Of a stretch of 64,000 nucleotides of DNA, positions 32,355-41,263 are shown piece after piece. This stretch comes from an uncultured Acetobacteraceae bacterium (GTDB lineage: Bacteria > Pseudomonadota > Alphaproteobacteria > Acetobacterales > Acetobacteraceae). The notes beneath the pieces were generated by a model that saw only the letters and a list, made by a program, of their open reading frames with translations, was not told where the DNA came from and searched no databases. The number at the start of each line of letters is the position of its first letter. Position 1 is the first letter of the stretch. Position numbers and translations under genes: made by a program. The stretch spans positions 1-64,000 of the forward strand of contig CALTUD010000017.1 of assembly GCA_943912335.1 (NCBI GenBank), read 5' to 3'.

Positions 32355-33259
32355 CGGGCGACGCTTCGAACATCGCTTCGATCCTCCTGCCGCTGAACGG
32401 CGTGCCGAGCGAGAGCGAGGCGCTGCGGTTCGGCCTGACCCTGGCGCGTCGTTTCGGCGCCCGGCTGCAGGTGCTGCATGTGGCGACGGACGGGCGCGAC
32501 GTGGCGCCCCTGGCGGGCGAGGGCCTGTCCGGCGCCATGGTCGAGGAGATGATGAGTGCGGCGGAGCGTGAATCCGACAGCCGCACCGTGTCGGCGCGGG
32601 CGCTGCTGCAGCGTTCCCTGGATGCGGATCAGGCCGTGTTCGGCCATGCCCTGCCGCTGCGCACCGAGGCGTCGCCGCCGAGCCCGGGCGAAGCGGGTGT
32701 GGTGTTCCGCTGCGTGAAGGGGCGCGAGCACGACATGGTGGCCTATGCGGCGCGCCTGTCCGACCTGATCGTGGTGCCGCATCCGGATACGGTGGAAGAA
32801 GCGCTGTCCTCGGCGGAAGCCTTGCATGCGGTTCTGTTCGACAGCGGCCGGCCGGCGATCATCGCGCCCAAGACGGCGCCGGAAACGGTCGGACGGCGCA
32901 TCTGCGTGGCCTGGAACGGCACCGCGGAAGGCGCGTCCGCGGTGTTCTGCGTGCTGGGCTGGCTGAAGCAGGCCGACAGCGTGCATGTGCTGCATTCGCC
33001 GGAATATCAGCGTCGCGGTCCGGTGGCGTCGGAACTGGTGTCCTATCTGGCGCTGCACGGAATCGCCGCGACCTCGTCGGAATTCACCCCCAAGGGCGGC
33101 GAGGTCGGCGCGGCGCTTCTGGCGGCCGCGGAGGCGCAGGGTGCGGACATGCTGGCGATGGGGGCGTATTCCCATTCCCGTCTGCGCCAGCTTCTTCTGG
33201 GCGGTGTGACGCGCCATGTGATCGCCAAGGCGACGCTGCCGGTGCTGATGGCGCGCTGA
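32351..33259 (+). CDS. Universal stress protein, tandem UspA domains
   Basis: This 302-residue protein has two UspA-like halves. The first (SILLPLNGVPSESEALRFG) is worn; the second keeps the nucleotide-binding loop MGAYSHSRLRQLLLGGVTRH near the end and IAKATLPVLMAR. UspA proteins help cells cope with stress, often by binding ATP. It overlaps pdxH (ATGA), so the two are co-translated. The middle region has CVKGREHDMVAYAARLSDL, where a Usp Asp/Gly loop would normally sit. Confidence 0.88.
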   Translation: MTGDASNIASILLPLNGVPSESEALRFGLTLARRFGARLQVLHVATDGRDVAPLAGEGLSGAMVEEMMSAAERESDSRTVSARALLQRSLDADQAVFGHALPLRTEASPPSPGEAGVVFRCVKGREHDMVAYAARLSDLIVVPHPDTVEEALSSAEALHAVLFDSGRPAIIAPKTAPETVGRRICVAWNGTAEGASAVFCVLGWLKQADSVHVLHSPEYQRRGPVASELVSYLALHGIAATSSEFTPKGGEVGAALLAAAEAQGADMLAMGAYSHSRLRQLLLGGVTRHVIAKATLPVLMAR

Positions 33260-33357
33260 GGCGTCGCCTGAAACGGGGGCGGTTCCGGCAGGAAGGCAAC
33301 CGGCCGGGACCGGTCGTCGTTGTGTCCTCGCAACTTCACGAAGCCGGGGAAACGACG

Positions 33358-33660
33358 ATGGCCTTGCAGGAGAATCCCGGTCCCAGAACCGGCGGCACGG
33401 GTGGCGGTATCGGCGGGCGCGGCCGGATCGGCATCGTCGGCATGGTGATCATCGTCGCGGCCGCTCTATGGTTTGGCGTCAGCCCGCGTGCGGCGCTGGA
33501 TCTGTTCAACGGCACGTCGGGCGGCACGCCTGCCGCGCAGACCGGTGCGCCGGCCGGCACGGCGCCCGCAACGACGGCACCGACCACGAACGCCGCTCCG
33601 GGAACGCAACAGCCGACCGAGGCCCAGCCGGCGCCTCCATCGGAAGCGCCGCATTCCTGA
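33358..33660 (+). CDS. Small single-pass membrane protein with Pro/Thr/Ala tail
   Basis: I do not recognise this 100-residue protein. A Gly-rich N-terminus (TGGTGGGIGGRGR) leads into one membrane helix, IGIVGMVIIVAAALWFGV (about 24-42), followed by a low-complexity Thr/Ala/Pro tail that should lie in the periplasm. The ATG at 33358 follows GGGGAAACGACG. It may be an anchored linker; similar short anchors precede some secreted proteins. It follows the stress-protein gene on the same strand after a 98-bp gap. Confidence 0.6.
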   Translation: MALQENPGPRTGGTGGGIGGRGRIGIVGMVIIVAAALWFGVSPRAALDLFNGTSGGTPAAQTGAPAGTAPATTAPTTNAAPGTQQPTEAQPAPPSEAPHS

Positions 33661-33679
33661 CATCGCGGTCGCGGATTGC

Positions 33680-33715
33680 GACGCATCGGCGCCGGATCGT
33701 TCCGGCCGGTGCGTC
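33680..33715. terminator. Stem-loop between convergent genes at 33.7 kb
   Basis: GACGCA at 33680-33685 pairs with TGCGTC at 33710-33715, and inside it CGGCGCCGG pairs with CCGGCCG with one mismatch. It lies between the stops of the small membrane protein and the histidine phosphatase and probably serves both directions. Confidence 0.55.
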
Positions 33716-33723
33716 GCGGCTTC

Positions 33724-34389
33724 TCAGGCGCCGGGCAGCTCGTTGATGGTCACGACGCGCCATGACGCAGGATGGCGCTCCAGGATGGTCAGCGACAGGT
33801 TCTGCACCGAAAGGCGTAGGGCCGTTCCGGCACTGATGTCGAGCGCGTGGGCGCAGGCCATGCGGATGGTGCCGCCATGGCTGACGGACACGATGTCGCG
33901 TCGGTCGTGACGATCGGCCAGACGTTCCAGGGCGCCGCCGACGCGCAGCAGCATCTGGTCCATGCTTTCGCCGCCTGGCGGGACCTCTTCCGCCGCCATC
34001 GGCCAGAACGGATGCGGCGTCATGCCGAGCCGCTCGGGCAGGCGGTGATGTTCCAGGCCGTGATAGGCGCCCATGGATTGCTCGATCAGGTCGGGCTCGA
34101 CGCCGAACTCGGTGTGCGGATAGCCGGCCTTGAGGATGTGCTCTGCGGTGATGCGCGTGCGCGACAACGGCGTCGTGATCCAGACCGCATCGCGCGGCAG
34201 GCGCGCGGCGAGGGACTCGTACATCGGCGTCTGCGATACCAGGCTTTCCGGGCAGAGCGGCACGTCGGTCGAGCCGTAGAGCCGTGCGCGGGCGTTCTCC
34301 TCCACCAGGGCGTGCCGGATCATCCAGAAGCGCGTGACGCCCGGGGCCAGGGCGGGGGTATCGAGAAAGGCACCGTATTGCTGCTTCAT
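33724..34389 (-). CDS. Histidine phosphatase family protein
   Basis: This 221-residue protein is a phosphoglycerate-mutase-like phosphatase. The catalytic histidine lies in FWMIRHALVEEN (RHA instead of the usual RHG), the second in IVSVSHGGTIRM. The family acts on sugar phosphates, nucleotides or proteins; the substrate is not known. The ATG at 34389 fits the family start. It lies between the membrane protein and the large PLP-like gene, transcribed in the same direction as the latter. Confidence 0.85.
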   Translation of the reverse strand: MKQQYGAFLDTPALAPGVTRFWMIRHALVEENARARLYGSTDVPLCPESLVSQTPMYESLAARLPRDAVWITTPLSRTRITAEHILKAGYPHTEFGVEPDLIEQSMGAYHGLEHHRLPERLGMTPHPFWPMAAEEVPPGGESMDQMLLRVGGALERLADRHDRRDIVSVSHGGTIRMACAHALDISAGTALRLSVQNLSLTILERHPASWRVVTINELPGA

Positions 34390-34482
34390 GGGAGTCCGAT
34401 CCGAAATTCTATAGGCGAGACGCCGGTTGCCACCACAACATGACCACAGCAAGGCGGTTCGGGGGCGCGACCGGTTCGCAAC

Positions 34483-36693
34483 TCAGATATTCAGCCCCGC
34501 GTCCGACGGTCGGCGTTTGGAGGCGTCCGGCGCGTAACGCGGTACCGGATCGTGCTGCAGCAGAGCTGGCCAGCAGCGCAGCAGCAGGCCGATCTTGCCG
34601 AGAATGCGCGCGACGTCGCCGATCTCGCGCTGCATGCGCCCGTCGCCGCCGAGCCCCGCATGGGACGGCTCACCCGACAGGAGGCGCGCTCCGACCGAGA
34701 TCCTGAGCGCACCGGCCATGCCTGCAGCGTTCGTGCCGGCCAGCCTGTCGCAGCCGACAGGGGCGGGCTGGCCGATATGCACCAGGAGGCGGGCCAGATC
34801 ACGATCCTCCAGCGTGGCGGTCGGCGGCAAGGCGCGCGTCACGTCGGCGTTGAGCCAGCGATACACCAGACGCGCCCGTGCGACGTCGAGCGGCAGGCGT
34901 TCCGCATCCTCCCGTGCCGGTTCCAGCACCAGGAAGGAGCGGATGGTCTGCACCTGATCCCAGCACGGGCCGTCGGCCGTGTCCGGCCGCTGCGGGGGCG
35001 GCACGTCCACGGCGACCACGTCCGGGCTGCGCGCGATCGCGGCGTCCACGCCGGCCACGAACCGGTCCACCAGGGCGCGCGCCGTGGCGTAAGGCACGGA
35101 ACGGAACGCTTCCATTTCCATCAGTGCAGCCTGCCAGCGCAGCACCATGCCGGCATTGGCGCCGGGCGGGCACGGAACGGCCTGGGCGCCGGGCGGCCAG
35201 TCGGAAGCGCCGCCGTACTCGGCGAGGCCGCACGGCAGGCTGTGCGGGCCATGCAGCCGCGCGGCGATGGCGGGCGGCAGCAGCAGCGCGCCGCAGAAGG
35301 GCGGCCCGGTGAAGAATTTCGAGCCGGTGACCATGACCATCCAGCCGCGATCGAGGCTGTCGCGGATGCGGGATGCGTCGAGCCGGGCCTGACACGCATC
35401 CACCACCAGTTCGAGCCGGTCCCCCAGACGGGCCTGCAGTCGTTCAATGCAGTCCATGCCCGGGGCCAGCAGGCCGGTCTTTGACAGATCGAGCCTGTGC
35501 AGCAACACGGTGCGGCCTTGGGCAGCTTCCGCGTCCACGATGCGGGTGCAGTCCGCATCCACCACGTCCTGCGGCAGGAGACGTCCGGCCCTGTCGCGGA
35601 TCGCCACGGGGAGGACGCGCGTGGTGTCCGGGAAACCGTCGACCAGCGCATTCCTGGTCACCGCGCGTCCGAGCGCGGTGTCGTCGGCGAAATGCCGGCC
35701 GGCCGCGGCCATCGGCACGCCGGTTCCGGTTTCCTCCGGCGCCAGTAGCACGTTGCTGACCGGTCTCGCTTCGGCCTCGCCGTCGCGCGGCAGGCTGCAC
35801 AGGGCCAGGGCGGCCATTTCCAGGTCGGTGCCGGAGGCCGACAGCACCACGGCGCAGCCGGGCGGAAGCGCGTAATGGGCCGCGATTCCGGCGCGCACGG
35901 CTTCACATTCGGCCGCCAGTGCGGTTCGCGCGTCGCCATCCAGCGCTGCGACGGCGATTCTCCTGCGGGATGCTTCGGCACCCGCGAAGCCGCGTTCCGA
36001 CAGGGAGGATGCGGTGGAGGAGGCGAAGGTGACCGCCCAGGGACGCGGCCTGTGCGAACAGCCGTAATGGTTGAGGCCGGTGGCGGGGTCCACCGCGAGA
36101 CGGGCATCGCCGCCTTCCGCCATCAGCGTTTCTGCCGGTCCCAGCAGCGACCATGCGTTGCGCAGTGCCTCAAGAACGGCGTCCGTGACGGCATCCGGAT
36201 CGGTCAGGCCCGGCCCGTGTGCGCCCTGCAACGCCGAAAGCCGACTCCATATCTGGGCCAGAACGTCGCGTCCGGGCATGGAGGTGGCGGACATGGTGGC
36301 CAGCCAGGAAACGGGATCGGGCTGGGGCGGTGCGCCGGGCGGGGCGGCATCCAGCAGAAAGAACCGTGCCGCGACGCGGGCGGCGGACAGGCCGGCCAGG
36401 ATGGCGTGTTGCTCCGGCCCGGCGGAATTGTCCGGCGTCGCCGGGGCATCCAGCAGCAGGGAGAGTTCCAGCGCGTGACGGAGGTGGAAGGCGGAGACCC
36501 TGTCCTCGCCGGTGACGGCGCCGCCCAGGACGATGCGCCGGCCGCGATCGACGCGGAACGGCGTGTCGAGAGTGGGATCGAAACCGATCGTGCTGTCGCC
36601 CGCGACGATGCGCAGATCGGGGCGCTCGAGCGCACTCAGCAGCCGGGTGTTCAGGTCTTCGGCAAACACAAACCATCTCCCGCGCTTCGGCAT
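34483..36693 (-). CDS. Large PLP-dependent-transferase-like protein of unknown function (736 aa)
   Basis: The central part resembles fold-type I PLP enzymes (class V aminotransferase/cysteine desulphurase type): AVVLSASGTDLEMAALAL (cofactor phosphate loop), ELVVDACQARLD (Asp contacting the ring) and MVTGSKFFTGPPFCGALLL (probable Schiff-base Lys). About 200 N-terminal residues and a C-terminal region are unassigned. It is nearly twice a normal aminotransferase in length. The ATG at 36693 is the first possible start. It is divergent from rfbBACD across a 164-bp spacer with two palindromes. Reaction and substrate are unknown; it might serve surface-sugar or sulphur chemistry, but that is a guess. 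Confidence 0.7.
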   Translation of the reverse strand: MPKRGRWFVFAEDLNTRLLSALERPDLRIVAGDSTIGFDPTLDTPFRVDRGRRIVLGGAVTGEDRVSAFHLRHALELSLLLDAPATPDNSAGPEQHAILAGLSAARVAARFFLLDAAPPGAPPQPDPVSWLATMSATSMPGRDVLAQIWSRLSALQGAHGPGLTDPDAVTDAVLEALRNAWSLLGPAETLMAEGGDARLAVDPATGLNHYGCSHRPRPWAVTFASSTASSLSERGFAGAEASRRRIAVAALDGDARTALAAECEAVRAGIAAHYALPPGCAVVLSASGTDLEMAALALCSLPRDGEAEARPVSNVLLAPEETGTGVPMAAAGRHFADDTALGRAVTRNALVDGFPDTTRVLPVAIRDRAGRLLPQDVVDADCTRIVDAEAAQGRTVLLHRLDLSKTGLLAPGMDCIERLQARLGDRLELVVDACQARLDASRIRDSLDRGWMVMVTGSKFFTGPPFCGALLLPPAIAARLHGPHSLPCGLAEYGGASDWPPGAQAVPCPPGANAGMVLRWQAALMEMEAFRSVPYATARALVDRFVAGVDAAIARSPDVVAVDVPPPQRPDTADGPCWDQVQTIRSFLVLEPAREDAERLPLDVARARLVYRWLNADVTRALPPTATLEDRDLARLLVHIGQPAPVGCDRLAGTNAAGMAGALRISVGARLLSGEPSHAGLGGDGRMQREIGDVARILGKIGLLLRCWPALLQHDPVPRYAPDASKRRPSDAGLNI

Positions 36694-36713
36694 CGCGTCA
36701 TGACGGTTCTAAA

Positions 36714-36725
36714 GCAACCGGTTGC
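36714..36725. promoter_or_regulatory. Palindrome GCAACCGGTTGC, LacI-type operator candidate 1
   Basis: GCAACCGGTTGC is a perfect 12-bp palindrome with the CCGG/CG centre typical of LacI-family operators. It lies 20 nt before the start of the PLP-like gene, in the gap shared with rfbB. Confidence 0.5.
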
Positions 36726-36771
36726 GTGGTCGAGGGTAGAATTGTTTAAGAAGATTGTGCGCTGCGAAGGT

Positions 36772-36782
36772 GCAACGGTTGC
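36772..36782. promoter_or_regulatory. Palindrome GCAACGGTTGC, operator candidate 2
   Basis: GCAACGGTTGC is a 5-1-5 palindrome nearly identical to the site at 36714-36725, centred about 58 bp (roughly five to six helical turns) away. Paired half sites suggest one dimeric regulator binding twice between the divergent genes. Confidence 0.45.
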
Positions 36783-36857
36783 CTGTCACCGTCCGCACTG
36801 CCATCGTGCGCGCGACGACATCATCCCCTCAACGGCGTTCGGCACGGAAAAAACGGA

Positions 36858-37913
36858 ATGCGGATACTTCTGACCGGCGGTTGCGGTTTCATCGGATCGG
36901 CCGTGGTCCGGCATCTGATCCGGTCCACCGAACACTCGGTGGTGAACGTCGACAAGATGACCTACGCGGCATCCGAGGACGTGCTGGAAGAAGCGCTGAC
37001 CGATCCGCGTCACACCCATATCAAGGCCGACATCGCCGATCTGGCGGCCATGACCGCGATCTTCGCCGAACACAAGCCGGATGCGGTGATGCATCTGGCG
37101 GCTGAAAGCCATGTGGACCGCTCGATCGACGGTCCGGCCGTGTTCATCCAGACCAACGTGGTCGGCACGTTCTCCATGCTGGAAGCGGCCCGCACCTACT
37201 GGTCCGGCCTGGATGTGGAGGCGAAGAAGCGCTTCCGTTTCCACCACATCTCGACCGACGAGGTGTTCGGTGCGCTGGATGCTGACGATCCGCCTTTCGT
37301 GGAAACCACGCCCTACGATCCGCGCAGCCCGTACTCCGCGTCCAAGGCCGCGTCCGACCATCTGGTTCGCGCCTGGTACCACACCTACGGCCTGCCCGCC
37401 TTCGTCACCAACACCACCAACAATTACGGTTTCTGGCATTTCCCCGAGAAGCTGATCCCGCTGGTGACCATCAACGCCATCGAAGGCCGTGAGCTGCCGG
37501 TCTATGGCGACGGTTCCAACGTGCGCGACTGGTTGTTCGTGGAAGACCATGCCAAGGCGCTGGTGCTGGCGGTGGAGAAGGGCGTTCCGGGCGAGACCTA
37601 CGCGATCGGCGCCCGCCAGCCGCGCTCCAATCTCCAGGTCGTGCAGGCGATCTGCCGCACGCTGGACGAGCTGCGCCCCGATCCGGCCGGCCCGCGCGAG
37701 CGTCTGATCCGCTACGTCACCGACCGTCCTGGCCACGATTGGCGCTACGAGATCGACGCGACCCACGCCGAAAAGTCCCTGGACTGGAAGGCCGACCACA
37801 ATTTCGAAACCGGCATCCGCCGCACCGTGCAATGGTATCTCGACAACCAGGAATGGTGGGAAAAGATCCGCGCCGGCCGCTACACCGGTCAACGTCTTGG
37901 AACGAAGGCTTAA
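36858..37913 (+). CDS. rfbB: dTDP-glucose 4,6-dehydratase
   Basis: This 351-residue extended short-chain dehydrogenase makes dTDP-4-keto-6-deoxyglucose, step 2 of dTDP-L-rhamnose synthesis. It has the NAD-binding loop LTGGCGFIGSAVVRHL at the N-terminus, HLAAESHVDRSIDGP, the catalytic Tyr-X3-Lys YSASKAASDHL, and TNTTNNYGFWHFPEKLIPL. It leads rfbB-rfbA-rfbC-rfbD; rfbA starts 3 nt behind. The leader has an A+T-rich promoter-like stretch. Confidence 0.96.
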   Translation: MRILLTGGCGFIGSAVVRHLIRSTEHSVVNVDKMTYAASEDVLEEALTDPRHTHIKADIADLAAMTAIFAEHKPDAVMHLAAESHVDRSIDGPAVFIQTNVVGTFSMLEAARTYWSGLDVEAKKRFRFHHISTDEVFGALDADDPPFVETTPYDPRSPYSASKAASDHLVRAWYHTYGLPAFVTNTTNNYGFWHFPEKLIPLVTINAIEGRELPVYGDGSNVRDWLFVEDHAKALVLAVEKGVPGETYAIGARQPRSNLQVVQAICRTLDELRPDPAGPRERLIRYVTDRPGHDWRYEIDATHAEKSLDWKADHNFETGIRRTVQWYLDNQEWWEKIRAGRYTGQRLGTKA

Positions 37914-37916
37914 ACG

Positions 37917-38819
37917 ATGCGCCCGACCGAAAGCCCCACAGGAATGAAGGGCATCCTGCTCGCAGGCGGCTCCGGCACCCGGCTGCATCCGATCACGCTG
38001 GCGGCCAGCAAGCAGCTGCTGCCGGTGTACGACAAGCCGATGATCTATTACCCGCTCAGCACGCTGATGCTGGCGGGCATCCGCGACATCATGATCATCT
38101 CGACCCCGGCCGATCTGCCGCAGTTCGAGCGTCTGCTGGGCGACGGGTCGCGTTTCGGCGTCCGGTTCGAATACCGCGTGCAGCCGAGCCCCGACGGCAT
38201 CGTGCAGGCGTTCCTGATCGCCGATGACTGGCTCGGCAAGAGCCCCTGCGCACTGGCGCTGGGCGACAACCTGATCTTTGCCGACCATCTGGGCGTTCTG
38301 CTGCGTGCCGCCTCCGCACGTCCGGAAGGCGCCACCGTGTTCGCCTATCAGGTGCGCGATCCCGAGCGCTACGGCGTGGTGTCGTTCGACGAGAGCGGCC
38401 GCGCCCTTGAGGTGGTCGAGAAGCCGGCCAACCCGGCCAGCAACTGGGCCATCACCGGCCTTTATTTCTACGACAACCGCGTTCTCGATCTGGCCAAGAA
38501 GATCAAGCCGAGCCCGCGCGGCGAGCTGGAGATCACCGATCTCAACCGGCTCTATCTCGAGGAAGGCACGTTGCATGTCGACCGTCTCGGCCGCGGCTGC
38601 GCCTGGCTCGATGCCGGCATGCCGGACAGCCTGATGCAGGCCGGCACCTTCGTGCAGACCATCCAGTCCCGTCAGGGCATGCTGGTCGGCTGCCCGGAAG
38701 AGGTCGCGTTCCGCATGGGCTTCATCGACGCCGCCCAGCTGCGCGATCAGGCGAAGAAGCTCAGCAAGACCGAACTCGGACGTCTGCTGCTCGAACTCGC
38801 CGACGGCGTGCACGCCTGA
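37917..38819 (+). CDS. rfbA: Glucose-1-phosphate thymidylyltransferase
   Basis: This 300-residue nucleotidyltransferase makes dTDP-glucose from glucose-1-phosphate and dTTP. It has GILLAGGSGTRLHPITLAAS, QLLPVYDKPMIYYPLSTLML, the metal-site loop ALGDNLIFADHLG and a C-terminal helical bundle. The ATG at 37917 gives nine extra residues before the usual MKGILLAGG; ATG 37944 is an alternative start. It lies 3 nt behind rfbB, so the two are co-translated or nearly so. Confidence 0.96.
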   Translation: MRPTESPTGMKGILLAGGSGTRLHPITLAASKQLLPVYDKPMIYYPLSTLMLAGIRDIMIISTPADLPQFERLLGDGSRFGVRFEYRVQPSPDGIVQAFLIADDWLGKSPCALALGDNLIFADHLGVLLRAASARPEGATVFAYQVRDPERYGVVSFDESGRALEVVEKPANPASNWAITGLYFYDNRVLDLAKKIKPSPRGELEITDLNRLYLEEGTLHVDRLGRGCAWLDAGMPDSLMQAGTFVQTIQSRQGMLVGCPEEVAFRMGFIDAAQLRDQAKKLSKTELGRLLLELADGVHA

Positions 38820-38841
38820 ACCGCACGGAAAGAACGAACGC

Positions 38842-39402
38842 ATGAAGGTCGAACGGCTCGCCATCCCCGAGGTGGTCCTGATCACGCCGCCGAAGTTCGG
38901 CGACGCGCGCGGCTTCTTCTCGGAGACCTACAACTATCCGCGTTTGAAGGAGGAGGCCGGGATCGACCTCGCCTTCGTGCAGGACAATCATTCGTTCTCG
39001 AAGCAGCGCGGCGTGGTGCGCGGCCTGCACTGCCAGCTCGACCCGCACGCCCAGGGCAAGCTGCTGCGCTGCTCCAAGGGCGCCATCTACGACGTGGCCG
39101 TGGACGCCCGCACCGGCTCTCCGACCTATGGCCAGTGGGTCGGCGCCGAGCTGACCGGCGACAACTGGGCCCAGCTCTGGATTCCGCCGGGCTTCCTGCA
39201 CGGGTTCTGCACCCTGACCGACGATGTCGAGGTGCTCTACAAGTGCACGGATGTCTGGAACAAGGCGAGCGAGCGCGCCGTGATCTGGAACTGCCCCGAG
39301 ATCGGCATCGACTGGCCGATCGAGCCCGAGGAAGCCCTGCTGTCGGAAAAGGACGCGGCCGCGCCGCACTTCTCCGAGGCTGCCGGCTGGTTCCAGTACT
39401 GA
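38842..39402 (+). CDS. rfbC: dTDP-4-dehydrorhamnose 3,5-epimerase
   Basis: This 186-residue cupin epimerase inverts C3 and C5 of the sugar. The catalytic His lies in GVVRGLHCQLDPHAQGKLL, with AIYDVAVDARTGSPTYGQW and WIPPGFLHGFCTLTD behind it. The length is normal. It lies 22 nt behind rfbA and its TGA overlaps the rfbD ATG (TGATG). Confidence 0.96.
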   Translation: MKVERLAIPEVVLITPPKFGDARGFFSETYNYPRLKEEAGIDLAFVQDNHSFSKQRGVVRGLHCQLDPHAQGKLLRCSKGAIYDVAVDARTGSPTYGQWVGAELTGDNWAQLWIPPGFLHGFCTLTDDVEVLYKCTDVWNKASERAVIWNCPEIGIDWPIEPEEALLSEKDAAAPHFSEAAGWFQY

Positions 39403-40307
39403 TGGCGGCGCTTCCGGACGGCGGTCCGATCCTGGTCACGGGCGGCAACGGCCAGCTCGCGACCTCCCTGGTCCGGTTCGGCGGCGCGCGTATCCGGCGC
39501 GTCGGCCGTCCGGACTTCGATTTCGATCGTCCGGAGACGATCGAGGCGTCGTTCCACGCCATCCAGCCGTCGGCGCTGATCAACGCCGCCGCCTGGACCG
39601 CCGTGGATCTGGCCGAGACCGAGCAGGACGGCGCCGCACGCGCCAATCGCGACGGTCCGCGCCGTCTGGCCGAGCTCTGTGCCGAGGCCGGCATTCCACT
39701 GATCCACGTTTCCACCGACTACGTGTTCGACGGCGACAAGCGCGAACCGTATGTGGAAACCGATCCCACCTGCCCGACCGGCGTGTATGGCCGCACCAAG
39801 GCCGAGGGGGAGCAGGCCGTTCTTGCGGCCAATCCGCAGACCGTGGTGCTGCGCACCGCCTGGGTCTATTCGGCCTCCGGCAAGAACTTCGTCCGCACCA
39901 TGCTGGGAGCCGGGGCGAAGAATCCGACCCTGAAGGTGGTGGGCGATCAGATCGGCTCGCCCACCTCCTCCGACGATCTGGCGGAAGCGATCCTGTCCAT
40001 CCTGGCCACGATCGAGACCGGCGGCTGGAAGCCGGATTATGCCGGGCTGTATCACGCCACCGGGTCGGGCGAGACCTCCTGGCACGGCCTTGCCGTGGCG
40101 GCGCTGGAGCGCGCGGCCGAGCATGGCCAGCCCATGCCGGAGGTGCTGGCCATCCGCACCGAGGACTGGCCGACCCCGGCCAAACGACCGGCCGATTCCC
40201 GCCTGGATGGCAGCAAGCTGCATCGGGTGTTCGGCGTGCGTCTGCCGGACTGGCGTGCCAGCGTGTCGCGCACCGTGGACGAGCTGATGGGACGCTCGCC
40301 CGCATGA
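39402..40307 (+). CDS. rfbD: dTDP-4-dehydrorhamnose reductase
   Basis: This 301-residue reductase makes dTDP-L-rhamnose with NAD(P)H, the final step. It has ILVTGGNGQLATSL, INAAAWTAVDLAETEQDG, STDYVFDGDKREPYVE and Tyr-X3-Lys in YGRTKAEGEQAVL. It starts inside the rfbC stop. The set rfbBACD is complete in this order, so the cell can make rhamnose for its LPS or exopolysaccharide. The next gene, a glycosyltransferase, begins only 18 nt after its stop. Confidence 0.96.
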   Translation: MAALPDGGPILVTGGNGQLATSLVRFGGARIRRVGRPDFDFDRPETIEASFHAIQPSALINAAAWTAVDLAETEQDGAARANRDGPRRLAELCAEAGIPLIHVSTDYVFDGDKREPYVETDPTCPTGVYGRTKAEGEQAVLAANPQTVVLRTAWVYSASGKNFVRTMLGAGAKNPTLKVVGDQIGSPTSSDDLAEAILSILATIETGGWKPDYAGLYHATGSGETSWHGLAVAALERAAEHGQPMPEVLAIRTEDWPTPAKRPADSRLDGSKLHRVFGVRLPDWRASVSRTVDELMGRSPA

Positions 40308-40325
40308 TCCACGATCGCTGATCGC

Positions 40326-41252
40326 TTGGAGACTACCGGGCAGGTTTCCATCCTGCTCTCGACCTTCAATGGCGCTGCTTTCCTCCCGGCGCAGCTCGCC
40401 TCCTTCGGCACCCAGAGCTGGCGCGACTGGGTGCTGTACTGGCGCGATGACGGCTCCACCGACGGGACGCCCGATCTGTTGCGCGCCTTCGCGGCGGGCG
40501 ACGGCAAAGGACGCTGCATCGAGATTGCCGATACCGCCGGCCATCTCGGCATCGCGGGCTCCTTCCTGACCCTGCTGCGCGCGGCCCCGCCCGATACCAT
40601 CGCCGCTTTCGCCGATCAGGACGATGTCTGGCTGCCGGGCAAGATCGAGCGCGGCGTGGCGGCGCTGAGCGGGCTGCCGGAAACGCGTCCGGCCTTGTAT
40701 TGCAGCCGTCAGACCCTGGTCGACGAGGAACTGTGCACGCTGGGCCTGTCTCCGCATCGCGGCGCACCGGCGGTGTTTCCGGCCGGCCTGACCCAGAACG
40801 TCGCCACCGGTTGCACCGTGATGCTGAACGGCGCCGCTGCCGCCCTGGTGCGCGCTTCGGACGCGCCGGACGGCACGCTGCATGACTGGTGGTCCTATCT
40901 CGTCGTCAGCGCCGCCGGCGGCGCTTTGATCAACGATCCCGTGCCGACCGTTCTGTATCGTCAGCACACCGCCAACGCCGTCGGCGCGCCGCATTCGGCG
41001 CTCAGCCGCGGCATCGCCGCGCTGCGACGCGGTCCGGATGCGTTCATGGGGTTGTTCCGCCGGCATGTCGCGGCCCTGCTGCGCACGCCGCGGCAATTGT
41101 CGCCGCAGGCGCTGCGCGATCTTCGCATGCTGGACCGGGCGCTGCAGGGCGGGCCGGTGGCACGCCTGCTGGCGATGGGGCGCGTCCGGCATCTGGTGCG
41201 ACAGACCCGTCTGGAGACGGCCTTGTTCCGCCTCTGGTTCCTGCTCGGCTGA
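40326..41252 (+). CDS. GT2-family glycosyltransferase, probable rhamnosyltransferase
   Basis: This protein of about 308 residues has a GT2/rhamnosyltransferase-type fold: VSILLSTFNGAAFLPAQLAS, WRDDGSTDGTPDLLRAF and the DxD-like AAFADQDDVWLPGKIERG. Its position right after rfbD suggests it uses the dTDP-rhamnose just made. No ATG or GTG start is available: the frame opens after the rfbD stop and TTG at 40326 is the only plausible start. It is followed by a membrane protein with a good ribosome-binding site. Confidence 0.88.
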   Translation: METTGQVSILLSTFNGAAFLPAQLASFGTQSWRDWVLYWRDDGSTDGTPDLLRAFAAGDGKGRCIEIADTAGHLGIAGSFLTLLRAAPPDTIAAFADQDDVWLPGKIERGVAALSGLPETRPALYCSRQTLVDEELCTLGLSPHRGAPAVFPAGLTQNVATGCTVMLNGAAAALVRASDAPDGTLHDWWSYLVVSAAGGALINDPVPTVLYRQHTANAVGAPHSALSRGIAALRRGPDAFMGLFRRHVAALLRTPRQLSPQALRDLRMLDRALQGGPVARLLAMGRVRHLVRQTRLETALFRLWFLLG

Positions 41253-41263
41253 GGGAGAACGCG

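Noticed and set aside
36786..41192. Long minus-strand frames (699 and 651 residues) opposite rfbBAC and rfbD/glycosyltransferase
   Set aside because: They mirror well-recognised rhamnose genes and show no domain of their own.
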